64,000 nt of DNA from Mycobacterium bourgelatii (lineage in GTDB: Bacteria > Actinomycetota > Actinomycetes > Mycobacteriales > Mycobacteriaceae). The notes beneath the pieces were generated by a model. The model was not told the DNA's origin and did no database searches. It saw only the letters and a program-made list of their open reading frames with translations. A program made the translations under genes and the position numbers. Below are positions 36,172 through 44,557 of this stretch, piece after piece. The DNA lies in assembly GCF_010723575.1 (NCBI RefSeq), contig NZ_BLKZ01000001.1, positions 1,798,001 to 1,862,000 on the forward strand. The letters run 5' to 3'. Within the stretch, counting starts at the first letter, position 1. Each line of letters opens with the position of its first letter.

Positions 36172-37419
36172 CTACTCGACGGCCCAGCCGTAGTCGGACG
36201 GTACGGTGCAGAGCAGCTCGTGGATCGCCTCGAGCGGTTCCTTGGGTGACGGCGAGTGCCCGTGGTTCTCGATGACCAGGTGTTCCCCGGACAGGCCGCA
36301 ACCGTAGAAGTCGAGCGGGACGGTGATCGAGCAAAAGAACTGTCCCTCAAAGTTTTCCAGCACGACCCCTTCGGGAGTGCGGACGGTGGGCAGCGCGCTG
36401 ACGTCAGTGCAGAAGACAAGCGGCGGTAAGCCGGGCGGGGTGCCCTCGAACGCGGCGCCGAAGTTGAGTCCGGACTGCTGAACCAGGCCCTCGGCGATGT
36501 CGGACCGGAAGGTGGCGCCGATGTCGGCCGCCAGATCGACGATGTCGGTGTCCGGCCCGATCTCGGCGAGGTAGGTCGCCACGCCCACGAGGTTGGTGGC
36601 CTCCGTCGGGGCCACCGGAGGGTTGAGGAAGTACCGCAGATCCACCGGATAGACGTAGGGAATGGGCACGTGGGGCGTCTTGCGCAGCTTCCACTCGGTC
36701 ATCAGGATCGCCGCGGCCACCACGGTGTTGACACTTACCCGATTCTGCTGACAGAACTCGATGAGATCGGTGGTCTCCTGCTCGGTGAAGCGGACCCGGG
36801 TGACCGGAACGGGTTGGGGAGCACCAGGAGTCGCGACCAGGGTCGGCTTCACAGAAGGGGGCAGGTCGTAGGCGTACATCACCGGCAGGAAGCGCTCGAC
36901 GCCGGTCAGGCCCAGCTTCTTCACCCCACGCTTTTCCAGCATCGCCTCGAGTGACAGCGGTGCCGGCTGGGGGTCGATCGGGCCGGGGTCACCGGTCGCG
37001 ACGATGTCGGTGTACCGGGAGAACAGCTCGTCGAAAAGCCCTGCCCCGTGGTGGCCGTCGGCGATGCTGTGATGCAGATAGATCGTCAGCTCGGAGGCCC
37101 CCTCACCGAGCTTCAACCGCAGGTGCAACAGGGACACGGTCTGGTCGAGCCGGATCTCGCCACCGGTGGACTTGCCGTCGACAACCGTTATCCCCGCGTG
37201 CATCATGTCGTCGCCGACGAGATTCCAGCCCCCGTCGGGGTTCGGCTCGAGATGACTGGACAGGACCGGATGCGCCTCCACGAGCGCGTCGAAGGCGTCG
37301 GACAGTGCGTCGACGTCGACGCGGCCGCGCAGCTGCACGGTGACGGCGGTGAACACCTCGTACTCTGCGAAGGCTTCCTCGCTCTTCGCCAGCTTTCGGA
37401 TCACGGATCCGGGAAACAC
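36172..37419 (-). CDS. papA5: Phthiocerol/phthiodiolone mycocerosyltransferase PapA5
   Basis: Acyltransferase of 415 residues that transfers mycocerosate from Mas to the two hydroxyls of phthiocerol, completing PDIM. It belongs to the condensation-domain/BAHD-like superfamily: the catalytic motif H117-S-I-A-D121-G (in HHSIADG) is intact, and a second structural motif lies in GCGLSGEHLVIENHGHSPS near the C-terminus. M. tuberculosis PapA5 is 422 residues. The start is GTG at 37419 with AGGAG 8 bases ahead. It is downstream of drrC on the same strand with a 42-bp gap and is probably the last gene of the pps-drr-papA5 operon. It contacts Mas directly in the known pathway and converges on the mas gene here. 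Confidence 0.96.
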   Translation of the reverse strand: MFPGSVIRKLAKSEEAFAEYEVFTAVTVQLRGRVDVDALSDAFDALVEAHPVLSSHLEPNPDGGWNLVGDDMMHAGITVVDGKSTGGEIRLDQTVSLLHLRLKLGEGASELTIYLHHSIADGHHGAGLFDELFSRYTDIVATGDPGPIDPQPAPLSLEAMLEKRGVKKLGLTGVERFLPVMYAYDLPPSVKPTLVATPGAPQPVPVTRVRFTEQETTDLIEFCQQNRVSVNTVVAAAILMTEWKLRKTPHVPIPYVYPVDLRYFLNPPVAPTEATNLVGVATYLAEIGPDTDIVDLAADIGATFRSDIAEGLVQQSGLNFGAAFEGTPPGLPPLVFCTDVSALPTVRTPEGVVLENFEGQFFCSITVPLDFYGCGLSGEHLVIENHGHSPSPKEPLEAIHELLCTVPSDYGWAVE

Positions 37420-37461
37420 TCTAGAACTCCTACCTTTTGCTTGTCCGCCGCGCGCACTCCG

Positions 37462-38262
37462 TCAGTGGGTGCTGGCGCGCTTGTAGCCGATTGCGATGGG
37501 TACCGCGCAGGCGGCCGCGATACCGACGCTCCACAGCACCGTCGCGATCATCGGCGCCAGCACCGGACCGCCCGCCGACAAGCCGCGCATCGCCGTGATC
37601 GCGTAGCTCACCGGCTGGTGCGCGACGACCGGCTGAATCCAAGGCGGGTATTGATCGAGCGGCAACAGCCCGGTCGAGAAGAAGATCAGCAACAGCTGCC
37701 ACAGCTCAACCGCCTCCACCACAAGCGTTTTCGACGCGAAGAGCGCGACCATCGTGGTGAGCGCGGCGAACGCCATTCCGAACATCACCGGGACACCGAG
37801 CCACATCAACGTGGCCAGCGCGCCACCGCGGAAGCGGAAACCCAGCAGCACCCCGACCCCGAGCATCACCCCGGTGGTGACCAAAATCCGGACGGCCTCG
37901 GCCAGGATCCGCGACAACGGACCGGACGCCCGATGCACGGGCATCACCCACAATCGGGCCAGCAGCCCGCTCGCTTGCTCGCGCATCAGATCGATTGCGA
38001 CAAAAGCGGAACCGCTGACCGCACCACCGAGCGCGAGCAGCGGCACGATGCTGTACAGCGCGCTGTCGTGGGTCATCGCGTAGATGAGTTTTCCCAGCAC
38101 GATGTAGAGCACCAGCATGAACGCGACCGGCAGGATCAGCGCCTCCATGACGGTGACCACGTCACGACCCCAGCGGGTGAGTATCCGTCTGGTCTGCACC
38201 AGCGTCTGCGGAATGAGCCGCCGCAGCGAGCTTTCCGAGTACTGCACCGTGCCCGCGGTCAT
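37462..38262 (-). CDS. drrC: ABC transporter permease DrrC
   Basis: Daunorubicin-resistance-type ABC-2 permease of 266 residues, part of the DrrABC exporter required to place PDIM in the envelope. Six hydrophobic helices are visible. The family segments FVAIDLMREQASGLLARLWVMP, GFRFRGG and FFSTGLLPLDQYP match the M. tuberculosis protein, as does the C-terminal GYKRASTH. The frame is open further upstream to 38325, but the ATG at 38262 overlaps the drrB stop as ATGA, the typical coupled start, and gives a length close to the M. tuberculosis 276. Translation is therefore probably coupled to drrB. Confidence 0.94.
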   Translation of the reverse strand: MTAGTVQYSESSLRRLIPQTLVQTRRILTRWGRDVVTVMEALILPVAFMLVLYIVLGKLIYAMTHDSALYSIVPLLALGGAVSGSAFVAIDLMREQASGLLARLWVMPVHRASGPLSRILAEAVRILVTTGVMLGVGVLLGFRFRGGALATLMWLGVPVMFGMAFAALTTMVALFASKTLVVEAVELWQLLLIFFSTGLLPLDQYPPWIQPVVAHQPVSYAITAMRGLSAGGPVLAPMIATVLWSVGIAAACAVPIAIGYKRASTH

Positions 38263-39107
38263 GGGCGCCGGGACAGGACGATGGCGGACACGGGCACCAA
38301 GAACAGCGCAAAGCCGATCAGCCACGCGACCGTCGGCGCCATCACCGACCAGGTCACCGGCAGGGGCGACTTGGTGGTGTCACCGGCCAGCGCGCGCAGC
38401 GCCAACACCAGCTGCGAGATCGGTTGGTTTCGGACGAAGGGCTGAACCCACTGCGGAAACATCTTGAGCGGTTGGATACCGACGGACAGCAACCCGAAGA
38501 TCAGGATCGGCATCGTCAGCAACGGCAGCATGGCGTCCGGGTTGCGGGTGGCGGTGCCGATCAGGTCGGCGCCGAACGAGAGCAAAACTCCGATCACGAT
38601 CGCCAACACGCAGAACCCGACGATGTAGATCGCGCCGCGGTGGAACCGGAAGCCGATCACGTGTGCGGAGATCAGGGCGACCGTCAGGCCGACACAGCAC
38701 CGGTACACGCTGGCCGACACCCGGGCCAACACCGGAGTCAGCGGGGCAATCGGCATGGACCTGAACCGGGTGTTCACGCCGTGCAGCGAATCGGTGGCGG
38801 CCCGGAATGCCGACGAGATCGCGGCAAACGCGATGGCCTGCAAGGTGATCAGCGGGGTGATGTACTGCCCGAGGTTGCTTGCGACGCCGCTGCTGGCGCC
38901 GCCGACGTAGTGGTTCCACGGTGTGGAGAACGGGATGTAGAAGCCGACGGCGAACGACACCGACGCCCCGATCGCGGTGATCAGTTCCCCGTTGCGCAGC
39001 GTGGGTGCGATGAAGCGGATGGTCAGCACCCACCACTGCTGCAGCATCGACGGCTGGGGCCGTTCGTCAGGCCGCTGTGCAGCCCGGTCCAGAGCCGTGA
39101 CGCTCAC
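38259..39107 (-). CDS. drrB: ABC transporter permease DrrB
   Basis: ABC-2 type permease of 282 residues, the second membrane subunit of the DrrABC PDIM exporter. Six predicted helices. Conserved segments include GFYIPFSTPWNHYVGGASSGVASNLGQ, FRAATDSLHGVN, GFRFHRGAIYIVGFCVL and FVRNQPISQ. A longer open frame reaches to 39650, but that part runs inside drrA and is not coding. The GTG at 39107 is chosen because it overlaps the drrA stop as GTGA and the length matches the M. tuberculosis protein (289). It overlaps drrC by four bases at its own end. In its conserved segments it is close to the M. tuberculosis sequence as I recall it. Confidence 0.94.
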   Translation of the reverse strand: MSVTALDRAAQRPDERPQPSMLQQWWVLTIRFIAPTLRNGELITAIGASVSFAVGFYIPFSTPWNHYVGGASSGVASNLGQYITPLITLQAIAFAAISSAFRAATDSLHGVNTRFRSMPIAPLTPVLARVSASVYRCCVGLTVALISAHVIGFRFHRGAIYIVGFCVLAIVIGVLLSFGADLIGTATRNPDAMLPLLTMPILIFGLLSVGIQPLKMFPQWVQPFVRNQPISQLVLALRALAGDTTKSPLPVTWSVMAPTVAWLIGFALFLVPVSAIVLSRRP

Positions 39108-40096
39108 CGCACCGCCTCGGGGGTGAGGTGACTCAACGCGCGGTCCTCGCTGGGGTCGGCCGTCATGGACAGGAACACGTCGTCGAGCGACGGCCGCCGC
39201 AACGCGATGTCGGCCGGTTCGATGTTCGCCTCGTGCAGCAGTCGCACGGCCTCGATGAGCGTGCTCGTTCCGTCCGGCGCCGGCATGGTGATCCGGTCGG
39301 ATCCGGAGGTCAACATCGTCCGCTGCTGTTCGGGCAGCAGCGGGCCCAGCGCCGCGACCATGGCGGGCAGTTCGTTGACGTCCCGCGGCACTATTTCGCA
39401 GAAGGTGCCGCCGGCGCGGTGCTTGAGTTCGTTGGCGGTGCCCTCGGCGATGATCGTGCCGCGATCGATCAGGATGATCCGGTCGGCCAGCGCGTCCGCC
39501 TCCTCGAGGTACTGCGTGGTCAGCAGCGTCGCGATGCCCAACTTCTTGAAGTTGCCGACCAGATCCCAAATCGCTTGCCGGCTGCGGGGATCCAGGCCCG
39601 TGGTGGGCTCGTCCAGAAACGCCACCTGCGGTTGCACCACCAGTCCGCACGCGATGTCGATGCGCCGACGCATACCGCCCGAATAGGTGCTCACCCGCCG
39701 CTTCGCCGCGTCCACCAGGTCGAACTGTTTGAGCAGCTCCTGGGCGCGGGTGCGCGCGGCGGATTTGCTCAGCCCGTGCAGGCGGCCGAACAAGACCAGA
39801 TTCTGTTCGCCGGAGAGCATGTCGTCGAGAGCGACCTGCTGTCCGGTGAGCATGATGGAGCGCCGCACGCCGGCCGGATCCGAGACGACATCGTGGCCGG
39901 CCACGGTCGCCGAGCCACGCGTCGGCCTGGTCAGCGTGGACAGGATGTCCACCATGGTGGTTTTGCCCGCTCCGTTGGGGCCGAGCAGACCGATCACCTC
40001 GCCGCGGCCCACCTCGAAACTGACGTCATCCAACGCCACCACGTCGCCGTACGTCTTGCCGACGCCGTGAACCGCCACCGCCGCTGTATCGGGCAT
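39104..40096 (-). CDS. drrA: ABC transporter ATP-binding protein DrrA
   Basis: ATPase subunit of the DrrABC exporter of PDIM, 330 residues (M. tuberculosis 331). Walker A is GPNGAGKTT (residues 39-47), the ABC signature is YSGGMRRR, Walker B is VAFLDEPT, and the H-loop region reads LLTTQYLEEAD. A DrrA-type C-terminal extension of about 90 residues (SDRITMPAPDGTSTLI, ALRRPSLDDVF) couples it to the permeases. A TTG at 40114 is in frame, but the ATG at 40096 is preferred: GAGGAG lies 7 bases ahead of it and the M. tuberculosis length is reproduced. It begins 10 bases after the ppsE stop, so it belongs to the pps operon, and overlaps drrB by four bases. Confidence 0.95.
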   Translation of the reverse strand: MPDTAAVAVHGVGKTYGDVVALDDVSFEVGRGEVIGLLGPNGAGKTTMVDILSTLTRPTRGSATVAGHDVVSDPAGVRRSIMLTGQQVALDDMLSGEQNLVLFGRLHGLSKSAARTRAQELLKQFDLVDAAKRRVSTYSGGMRRRIDIACGLVVQPQVAFLDEPTTGLDPRSRQAIWDLVGNFKKLGIATLLTTQYLEEADALADRIILIDRGTIIAEGTANELKHRAGGTFCEIVPRDVNELPAMVAALGPLLPEQQRTMLTSGSDRITMPAPDGTSTLIEAVRLLHEANIEPADIALRRPSLDDVFLSMTADPSEDRALSHLTPEAVR

Positions 40097-40106
40097 CCAA
40101 CTCTCC

Positions 40107-43100
40107 TCAGTCAAAGCTCGACAGATCGACCAGCGCGCCGGCTTCGGTCGCGCCCGCCATGGCGCTCTCGTCCTGCTCCGCCACGATGCCCTCTTGGATC
40201 AGTTCGCTGAGTGACACTGGGAACGTACGCTGCAGCGCTTCGGCCGTCGCCGCCGGAACCCGGCGGGCGTCATACCACCAATCGACATGCAGCGCACCGG
40301 CGGACCGGTAGGCCCGGATCTCGATGGCGTGGCCCAGGCCGGGAACGGTCTCGCGCACCGGCACGGTCATGTCGGAGTGCAGTTGCACCGGAGCGACGAC
40401 CGGAGGCAGCTCCGGGATCACACCCACGTACCGGAAGTGGATGTCGGGTGTGCGCTGGGCAGCGAGAACGCGGCCGGTCGCGGCATTCACGTACCGCAGT
40501 AGGCCGTATCCAATTCCGTAGTGCGGAACGGATTTAACGATGTCGTGTACGGCATCCAGATGTTCGAGCGCCGCCATGCCCTGTCCGGTCGAGCACGGCA
40601 ACGAAATCGGGTAGTAGGTGGTGAACCAGCCGACGGTACGGCGCAGGTCGACGTCCGGTCGCAATACCGAGCGGCCCTCGCCTTCCAGATCCACCGCGAC
40701 GACGCCGGTGCCGATCGTCTGGGCGATGGTCCGGCCCAGCCCGGCCAGCATGATCTCCTGGATCGACCGGCGGAACCTGCGCCTGGCGTCGTCGACCTCG
40801 GATGTCTGCTCGAAGCTCAATGTGCTTGACAGCCGGACCAGATCGCCGGCCGCGGGCCGGGTATCGGCTTGGTCGGACTTCGTGGGCCACACCGTGACCT
40901 GGCGGGCATTCTGAATCCAGTAGCCGCGAGTGTCCACGGCGGCCGGGTGGGTGGCGAGGGCCGCCGCGCGCAGCGACCATTCCCGCCAGCCGGTCACCGC
41001 CGGTTCCAGCGCGATGTCTTGACCGGCCAACCGTTGCCCGAACGCGATGACCAGGTCGCTGCCCAAAATCTGGTGCGAGGCGTTGTCGGCGACCATCTCG
41101 TGCACACCGAGCGCCAGGAAGTGCGGTGCACCGTCGGCGCGGGTGATGTACACGGCGACCAGCGGTGCGTGCGGATCATCCTGTTCGGCAAGGATTTTCA
41201 GGACCTCGGCCTGCTCTTCCGGGCTGCCGGACGCCACATCGTCGGGCAGCGCACGGGTCACCAGCCCGGTGAAATCGCTCGGCGGGGCGATGCGCTGTTC
41301 CCACACCCCGTCCTGGTCGACCAGTTGCAGGCGCAGCGCCTCGTGGTGGTTGACCACCGCGCTGAGCACGGCCTGGATGTCATCCGGCGACACGGTGGGA
41401 TCCACCCGCAGGATCAGCGGGAAGCGCCAGCGGCCGGCGTCGCGCACCCCACGCTCGAGGAAGTAGGTGGCGTTCGGCATGAGCGCCGGATGCGACTCGG
41501 GTTCCGGGGGTTTGGCCAGTCCGTTCGCCGCGAACGAGGCATCCACCGCGGCCGTCAGCGAGGCCAAGGTCGGGTGCTCGTAGAGATCTTGCGGCGTGAT
41601 GCTCAGGCCTTCGTTCGCCGCGGTCATCGCGATGCTGATCGCCATCAGCGAATCACCGCCGAGGTCAAAGAAATTCGCGTTCGGGTCGATAGACCCGACG
41701 CCCAGGCACTGCTCCCATACCCGCTGCAGGGTGGCACCGGTTTCCGACTGCCCGTTGCGCGCCAACTCGACGCTGGCGGCGTCTTCCGCCGGGTGGCCGC
41801 CCGGAGCGGCAGCCGGGTTGATTGCCGCTCCGTTGGTCGGGGCTTGCGCCCAGACGGTCGGCTTCGGGTCGACCCAATGCTTCTGGCGGGCAAAGGGGTA
41901 ACCGGGCAGGGACACGATGTGCGGTTGCGCGCGTCGCAACGGCGTCCAGTCGACATCGACGCCGGCGGACCACAATTCACCGAGAGCGCGCAGGAAGGTG
42001 TCGCGGTCGTCGGCGTTCTGGATCGGGTGCCGCATGAGCCGGACGGAGCGGTGCCCGCCGGACCACCTGGGGTGCCGCATCGCCGAACCGGTCAGGCTGC
42101 CACCGGGGCCGACCTCCACCAGGATTCGGCCCGGATCGGTCAGGACCACATCGAGTTCGTCGGCAAACCGGATGGTGGAACTGATCTGGCGCGCCCAACT
42201 TGCCGGATCGCTCACCTGTTCCGGGGTCATCCAGGTGCCGGTGAGGTTGCTCAGCAACGGTGTCTGCGCGGTGCCCAACCGCTGGCGGGACAAGAATTCC
42301 TGGAACTCGCCCAGCATGGGATCCATCGCGCTGGTATGGAACGCGTGGGTGGCCCGCACCCGGCGAACGGGTATGCCGCGCTCCGAAAGGCGTTGGGAGA
42401 AGGCGCGAATCTGGTCCTTCGGCCCGGCCACCACGCAGTTGCCGGGATCGTTGACCGCGGACAACTCGACCCCGGGTAGCAGGTGCTCGGCGATATCCTG
42501 CGGGCTGAGCGCCACCGCGACCATGGCGCCGGGCGCCGATTCGTGCATCAGCCGGGCGCGCAGCGACACCGTCTTGATGGCCGTCTCGAGATCGAAGATC
42601 CCGGCCAGGGTCGCCGCGATGTATTCGCCGGTGCTGTAACCGATGTAGGCTTCGGCGCGCATGCCGTAGGAGTCGACCAACTTCGCCAACGCGTATTCCA
42701 CCGTGAACAGCGCGGGCTGGGAGCGGTCGATTCGCTCCAGATCAGATGCGGTGCCGGAGAAGATCTCTTTGTGCAGGTCGACGCCCATCTCCGCACGGAA
42801 ACCCTCGGCGCAGGCGTCGAACTGCTCGGCGAAGACGGGTTCGGTGTCGTAGAGGCCCTTGGCCATCCCGACGTGTTGTGCGCCCTGCCCGGGGAACAGG
42901 AAGACGACGCGGTCGGTGGCAGCGGCGCTATCGCTGTCAGGAGCGGCTTCACCGACGAAGACATTGTCGTGTTCGTCGGCTCGCAACAGCTTCGCGGCGT
43001 GCTCACGGTCGTGTACGACCGCGGCCATGGTGACGTTGTGCTTGCGGCGCTTGGTCAGGGTGAACGCCGCGTCGGACAGGTCCGGGGCGTCCGGCTTCTC

Positions 43101-44552
43101 CAACGCCGTCGCCAGCGCTTTGCGCGCCTCGGCGAGGGCGGTGGCGGTTTGCGCGGACAGCAGCAGCACCTGCGGGCCGGTCGACTCGGCCGGTGCCGAT
43201 GTCGATACCGACGGTGCTTCTTCGAGAACGAGGTGGGCGTTGGTGCCGCCGATCCCGAACGAGCTGACCCCGGCGCGGCGCACCCCGTCGGATTCCCATG
43301 GGCCGTACTTGCTTTGCACGGTGAACGGCGTCCGGTCGAGGTGCAGTTCCGGGTTGGGGCTGGTGAAGTGCAGCGTCGGCGGAATCGCCTTGTTCTTCAG
43401 GCACAGGATTGTCTTGATCAACGCCGCGATCCCGGCGGCGACCTCGAGGTGGCCGATGTTCGACTTGACCGACCCGATCGCGCACGGCCCCGGTCGAGGC
43501 TGGTCGGAGACCTCGAAAGCGGTTCGCAGTCCTTCGATTTCGATGGGGTCACCTAGCGGGGTGCCGGTGCCGTGGGTCTCGACGTAGCTGATGGTCGATG
43601 CGTCGACCCCGGCCACCGCATGGGCCTCGGCGATGCAGTCGGCCTGAGCCGACGCGCTGGGCGCGGCGAACCCCATCTTCGCCGACCCGTCGTTGTTGAT
43701 CGCCGACCCGCGGATGACGGCATGGATGCGGTCGCCGTCGTCGAGGGCCGCCTGCAACGGTTTCAGGACCACCAGCCCGACACCGCTGCCGAAGACGGTG
43801 CCGTCGGCGCGCACATCGAACGGCCGGCAATGTCCGACCGCGGAAAGCATCTGTCCGGGTGAGTGCCAGTAACCGACATGGTGCGGCACGCACAGCGACA
43901 CGCCGCCGGCCAGCGCCACGTCGCATTCGCCGCTGAGCAGGCTCAGGCAGGCGAGGTGAACCGCGACCAGCGAGGAGGAGCATGCGGTCTGGACCGCGAT
44001 GCTGGGGCCGCGCAGATTGAACTGGTGGGAGATCCGCGTCGCCAGGAAGTCCTTGTCGTTCTGCAAGAACATGCTGAGCTGGTCCCAGTTGAGCCCCTCG
44101 GCCAGCACGGCGTTCGGGTCGTGGTGCGACAGCAGGTTGTGCAGCAGGTAGCCGCTGGGGGAGCTGGTGCCGTACACGCCGATCGAGCCGTCGTAGCGGG
44201 CCGGGTCGTAACCGGCGTCTTCCAGTGCGTGCCAGGCGCATTGCAGGAACAGGCGGTGCTGCGGGTCCAGCGACCGGGCGAGCTGCGGGGGAAAGCCGAA
44301 GAAGTCGGCGTCGAACTCGTCCACCCCGTCGACGATCGGTGCGCGCCGCACATACGCCGGGTTGGCCAGCGCCTTGTCGCTGATGCCGGCGTCTCGGAGC
44401 TGTTGCTCGGACAGTGTGACGATCGATTCTTTGCCGCGCCGAAGGTTGTCCCAGAACGCCGATACGTTGTTGGCGCCGGGAAACTTGCCGGCCATGCCGA
44501 CGACGGCAATGGCGTTGTCGGCGTTGTCGGCGTTGTCAACCAGCTCAGTCAC
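40107..44552 (-). CDS. ppsE: Phthiocerol synthesis polyketide synthase PpsE
   Basis: Last module of the phthiocerol assembly line, 1481 residues (M. tuberculosis 1488). Domains: KS (about 12-440, active Cys near 187 in QTACSSS), AT (about 550-860, GYSTGEY near 636, HAFH motif), ACP (about 945-1015, LGGDSLMA near 966), then a C-terminal condensation-like domain (about 1035-1440, NHHEALRLQL near 1063) that probably releases the chain together with TesA. There is no reductive domain, so the last extension keeps its keto group, later reduced to the methoxy or keto end of phthiocerol or phthiodiolone. The N-terminus carries a DNADNADNA run encoded by three 9-base repeats. It starts 5 bases after the ppsD stop. 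PpsE is known to bind MmpL7. Confidence 0.96.
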   Translation of the reverse strand: MTELVDNADNADNAIAVVGMAGKFPGANNVSAFWDNLRRGKESIVTLSEQQLRDAGISDKALANPAYVRRAPIVDGVDEFDADFFGFPPQLARSLDPQHRLFLQCAWHALEDAGYDPARYDGSIGVYGTSSPSGYLLHNLLSHHDPNAVLAEGLNWDQLSMFLQNDKDFLATRISHQFNLRGPSIAVQTACSSSLVAVHLACLSLLSGECDVALAGGVSLCVPHHVGYWHSPGQMLSAVGHCRPFDVRADGTVFGSGVGLVVLKPLQAALDDGDRIHAVIRGSAINNDGSAKMGFAAPSASAQADCIAEAHAVAGVDASTISYVETHGTGTPLGDPIEIEGLRTAFEVSDQPRPGPCAIGSVKSNIGHLEVAAGIAALIKTILCLKNKAIPPTLHFTSPNPELHLDRTPFTVQSKYGPWESDGVRRAGVSSFGIGGTNAHLVLEEAPSVSTSAPAESTGPQVLLLSAQTATALAEARKALATALEKPDAPDLSDAAFTLTKRRKHNVTMAAVVHDREHAAKLLRADEHDNVFVGEAAPDSDSAAATDRVVFLFPGQGAQHVGMAKGLYDTEPVFAEQFDACAEGFRAEMGVDLHKEIFSGTASDLERIDRSQPALFTVEYALAKLVDSYGMRAEAYIGYSTGEYIAATLAGIFDLETAIKTVSLRARLMHESAPGAMVAVALSPQDIAEHLLPGVELSAVNDPGNCVVAGPKDQIRAFSQRLSERGIPVRRVRATHAFHTSAMDPMLGEFQEFLSRQRLGTAQTPLLSNLTGTWMTPEQVSDPASWARQISSTIRFADELDVVLTDPGRILVEVGPGGSLTGSAMRHPRWSGGHRSVRLMRHPIQNADDRDTFLRALGELWSAGVDVDWTPLRRAQPHIVSLPGYPFARQKHWVDPKPTVWAQAPTNGAAINPAAAPGGHPAEDAASVELARNGQSETGATLQRVWEQCLGVGSIDPNANFFDLGGDSLMAISIAMTAANEGLSITPQDLYEHPTLASLTAAVDASFAANGLAKPPEPESHPALMPNATYFLERGVRDAGRWRFPLILRVDPTVSPDDIQAVLSAVVNHHEALRLQLVDQDGVWEQRIAPPSDFTGLVTRALPDDVASGSPEEQAEVLKILAEQDDPHAPLVAVYITRADGAPHFLALGVHEMVADNASHQILGSDLVIAFGQRLAGQDIALEPAVTGWREWSLRAAALATHPAAVDTRGYWIQNARQVTVWPTKSDQADTRPAAGDLVRLSSTLSFEQTSEVDDARRRFRRSIQEIMLAGLGRTIAQTIGTGVVAVDLEGEGRSVLRPDVDLRRTVGWFTTYYPISLPCSTGQGMAALEHLDAVHDIVKSVPHYGIGYGLLRYVNAATGRVLAAQRTPDIHFRYVGVIPELPPVVAPVQLHSDMTVPVRETVPGLGHAIEIRAYRSAGALHVDWWYDARRVPAATAEALQRTFPVSLSELIQEGIVAEQDESAMAGATEAGALVDLSSFD
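44511..44537 (-). repeat. Three exact 9-base tandem repeats in the ppsE 5' end
   Basis: GGCGTTGTC (+ strand) occurs three times in a row, encoding repeated Asp-Asn-Ala at residues 6-14 of PpsE. The unit is a multiple of three, so copy-number change keeps the frame. Confidence 0.9.
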
Positions 44553-44557
44553 TGGAT

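Noticed and set aside
39108..39650. Upstream extension of drrB in the same frame
   Set aside because: The extra 181 residues are Arg/His/Gly-rich shadow of drrA. The GTG at 39107 overlaps the drrA stop and gives the family length.
38424..40210. Long + strand frames across drrA and drrB
   Set aside because: They are composition shadows. DrrA, DrrB and DrrC on the - strand have Walker motifs, helices and overlapping starts and stops.
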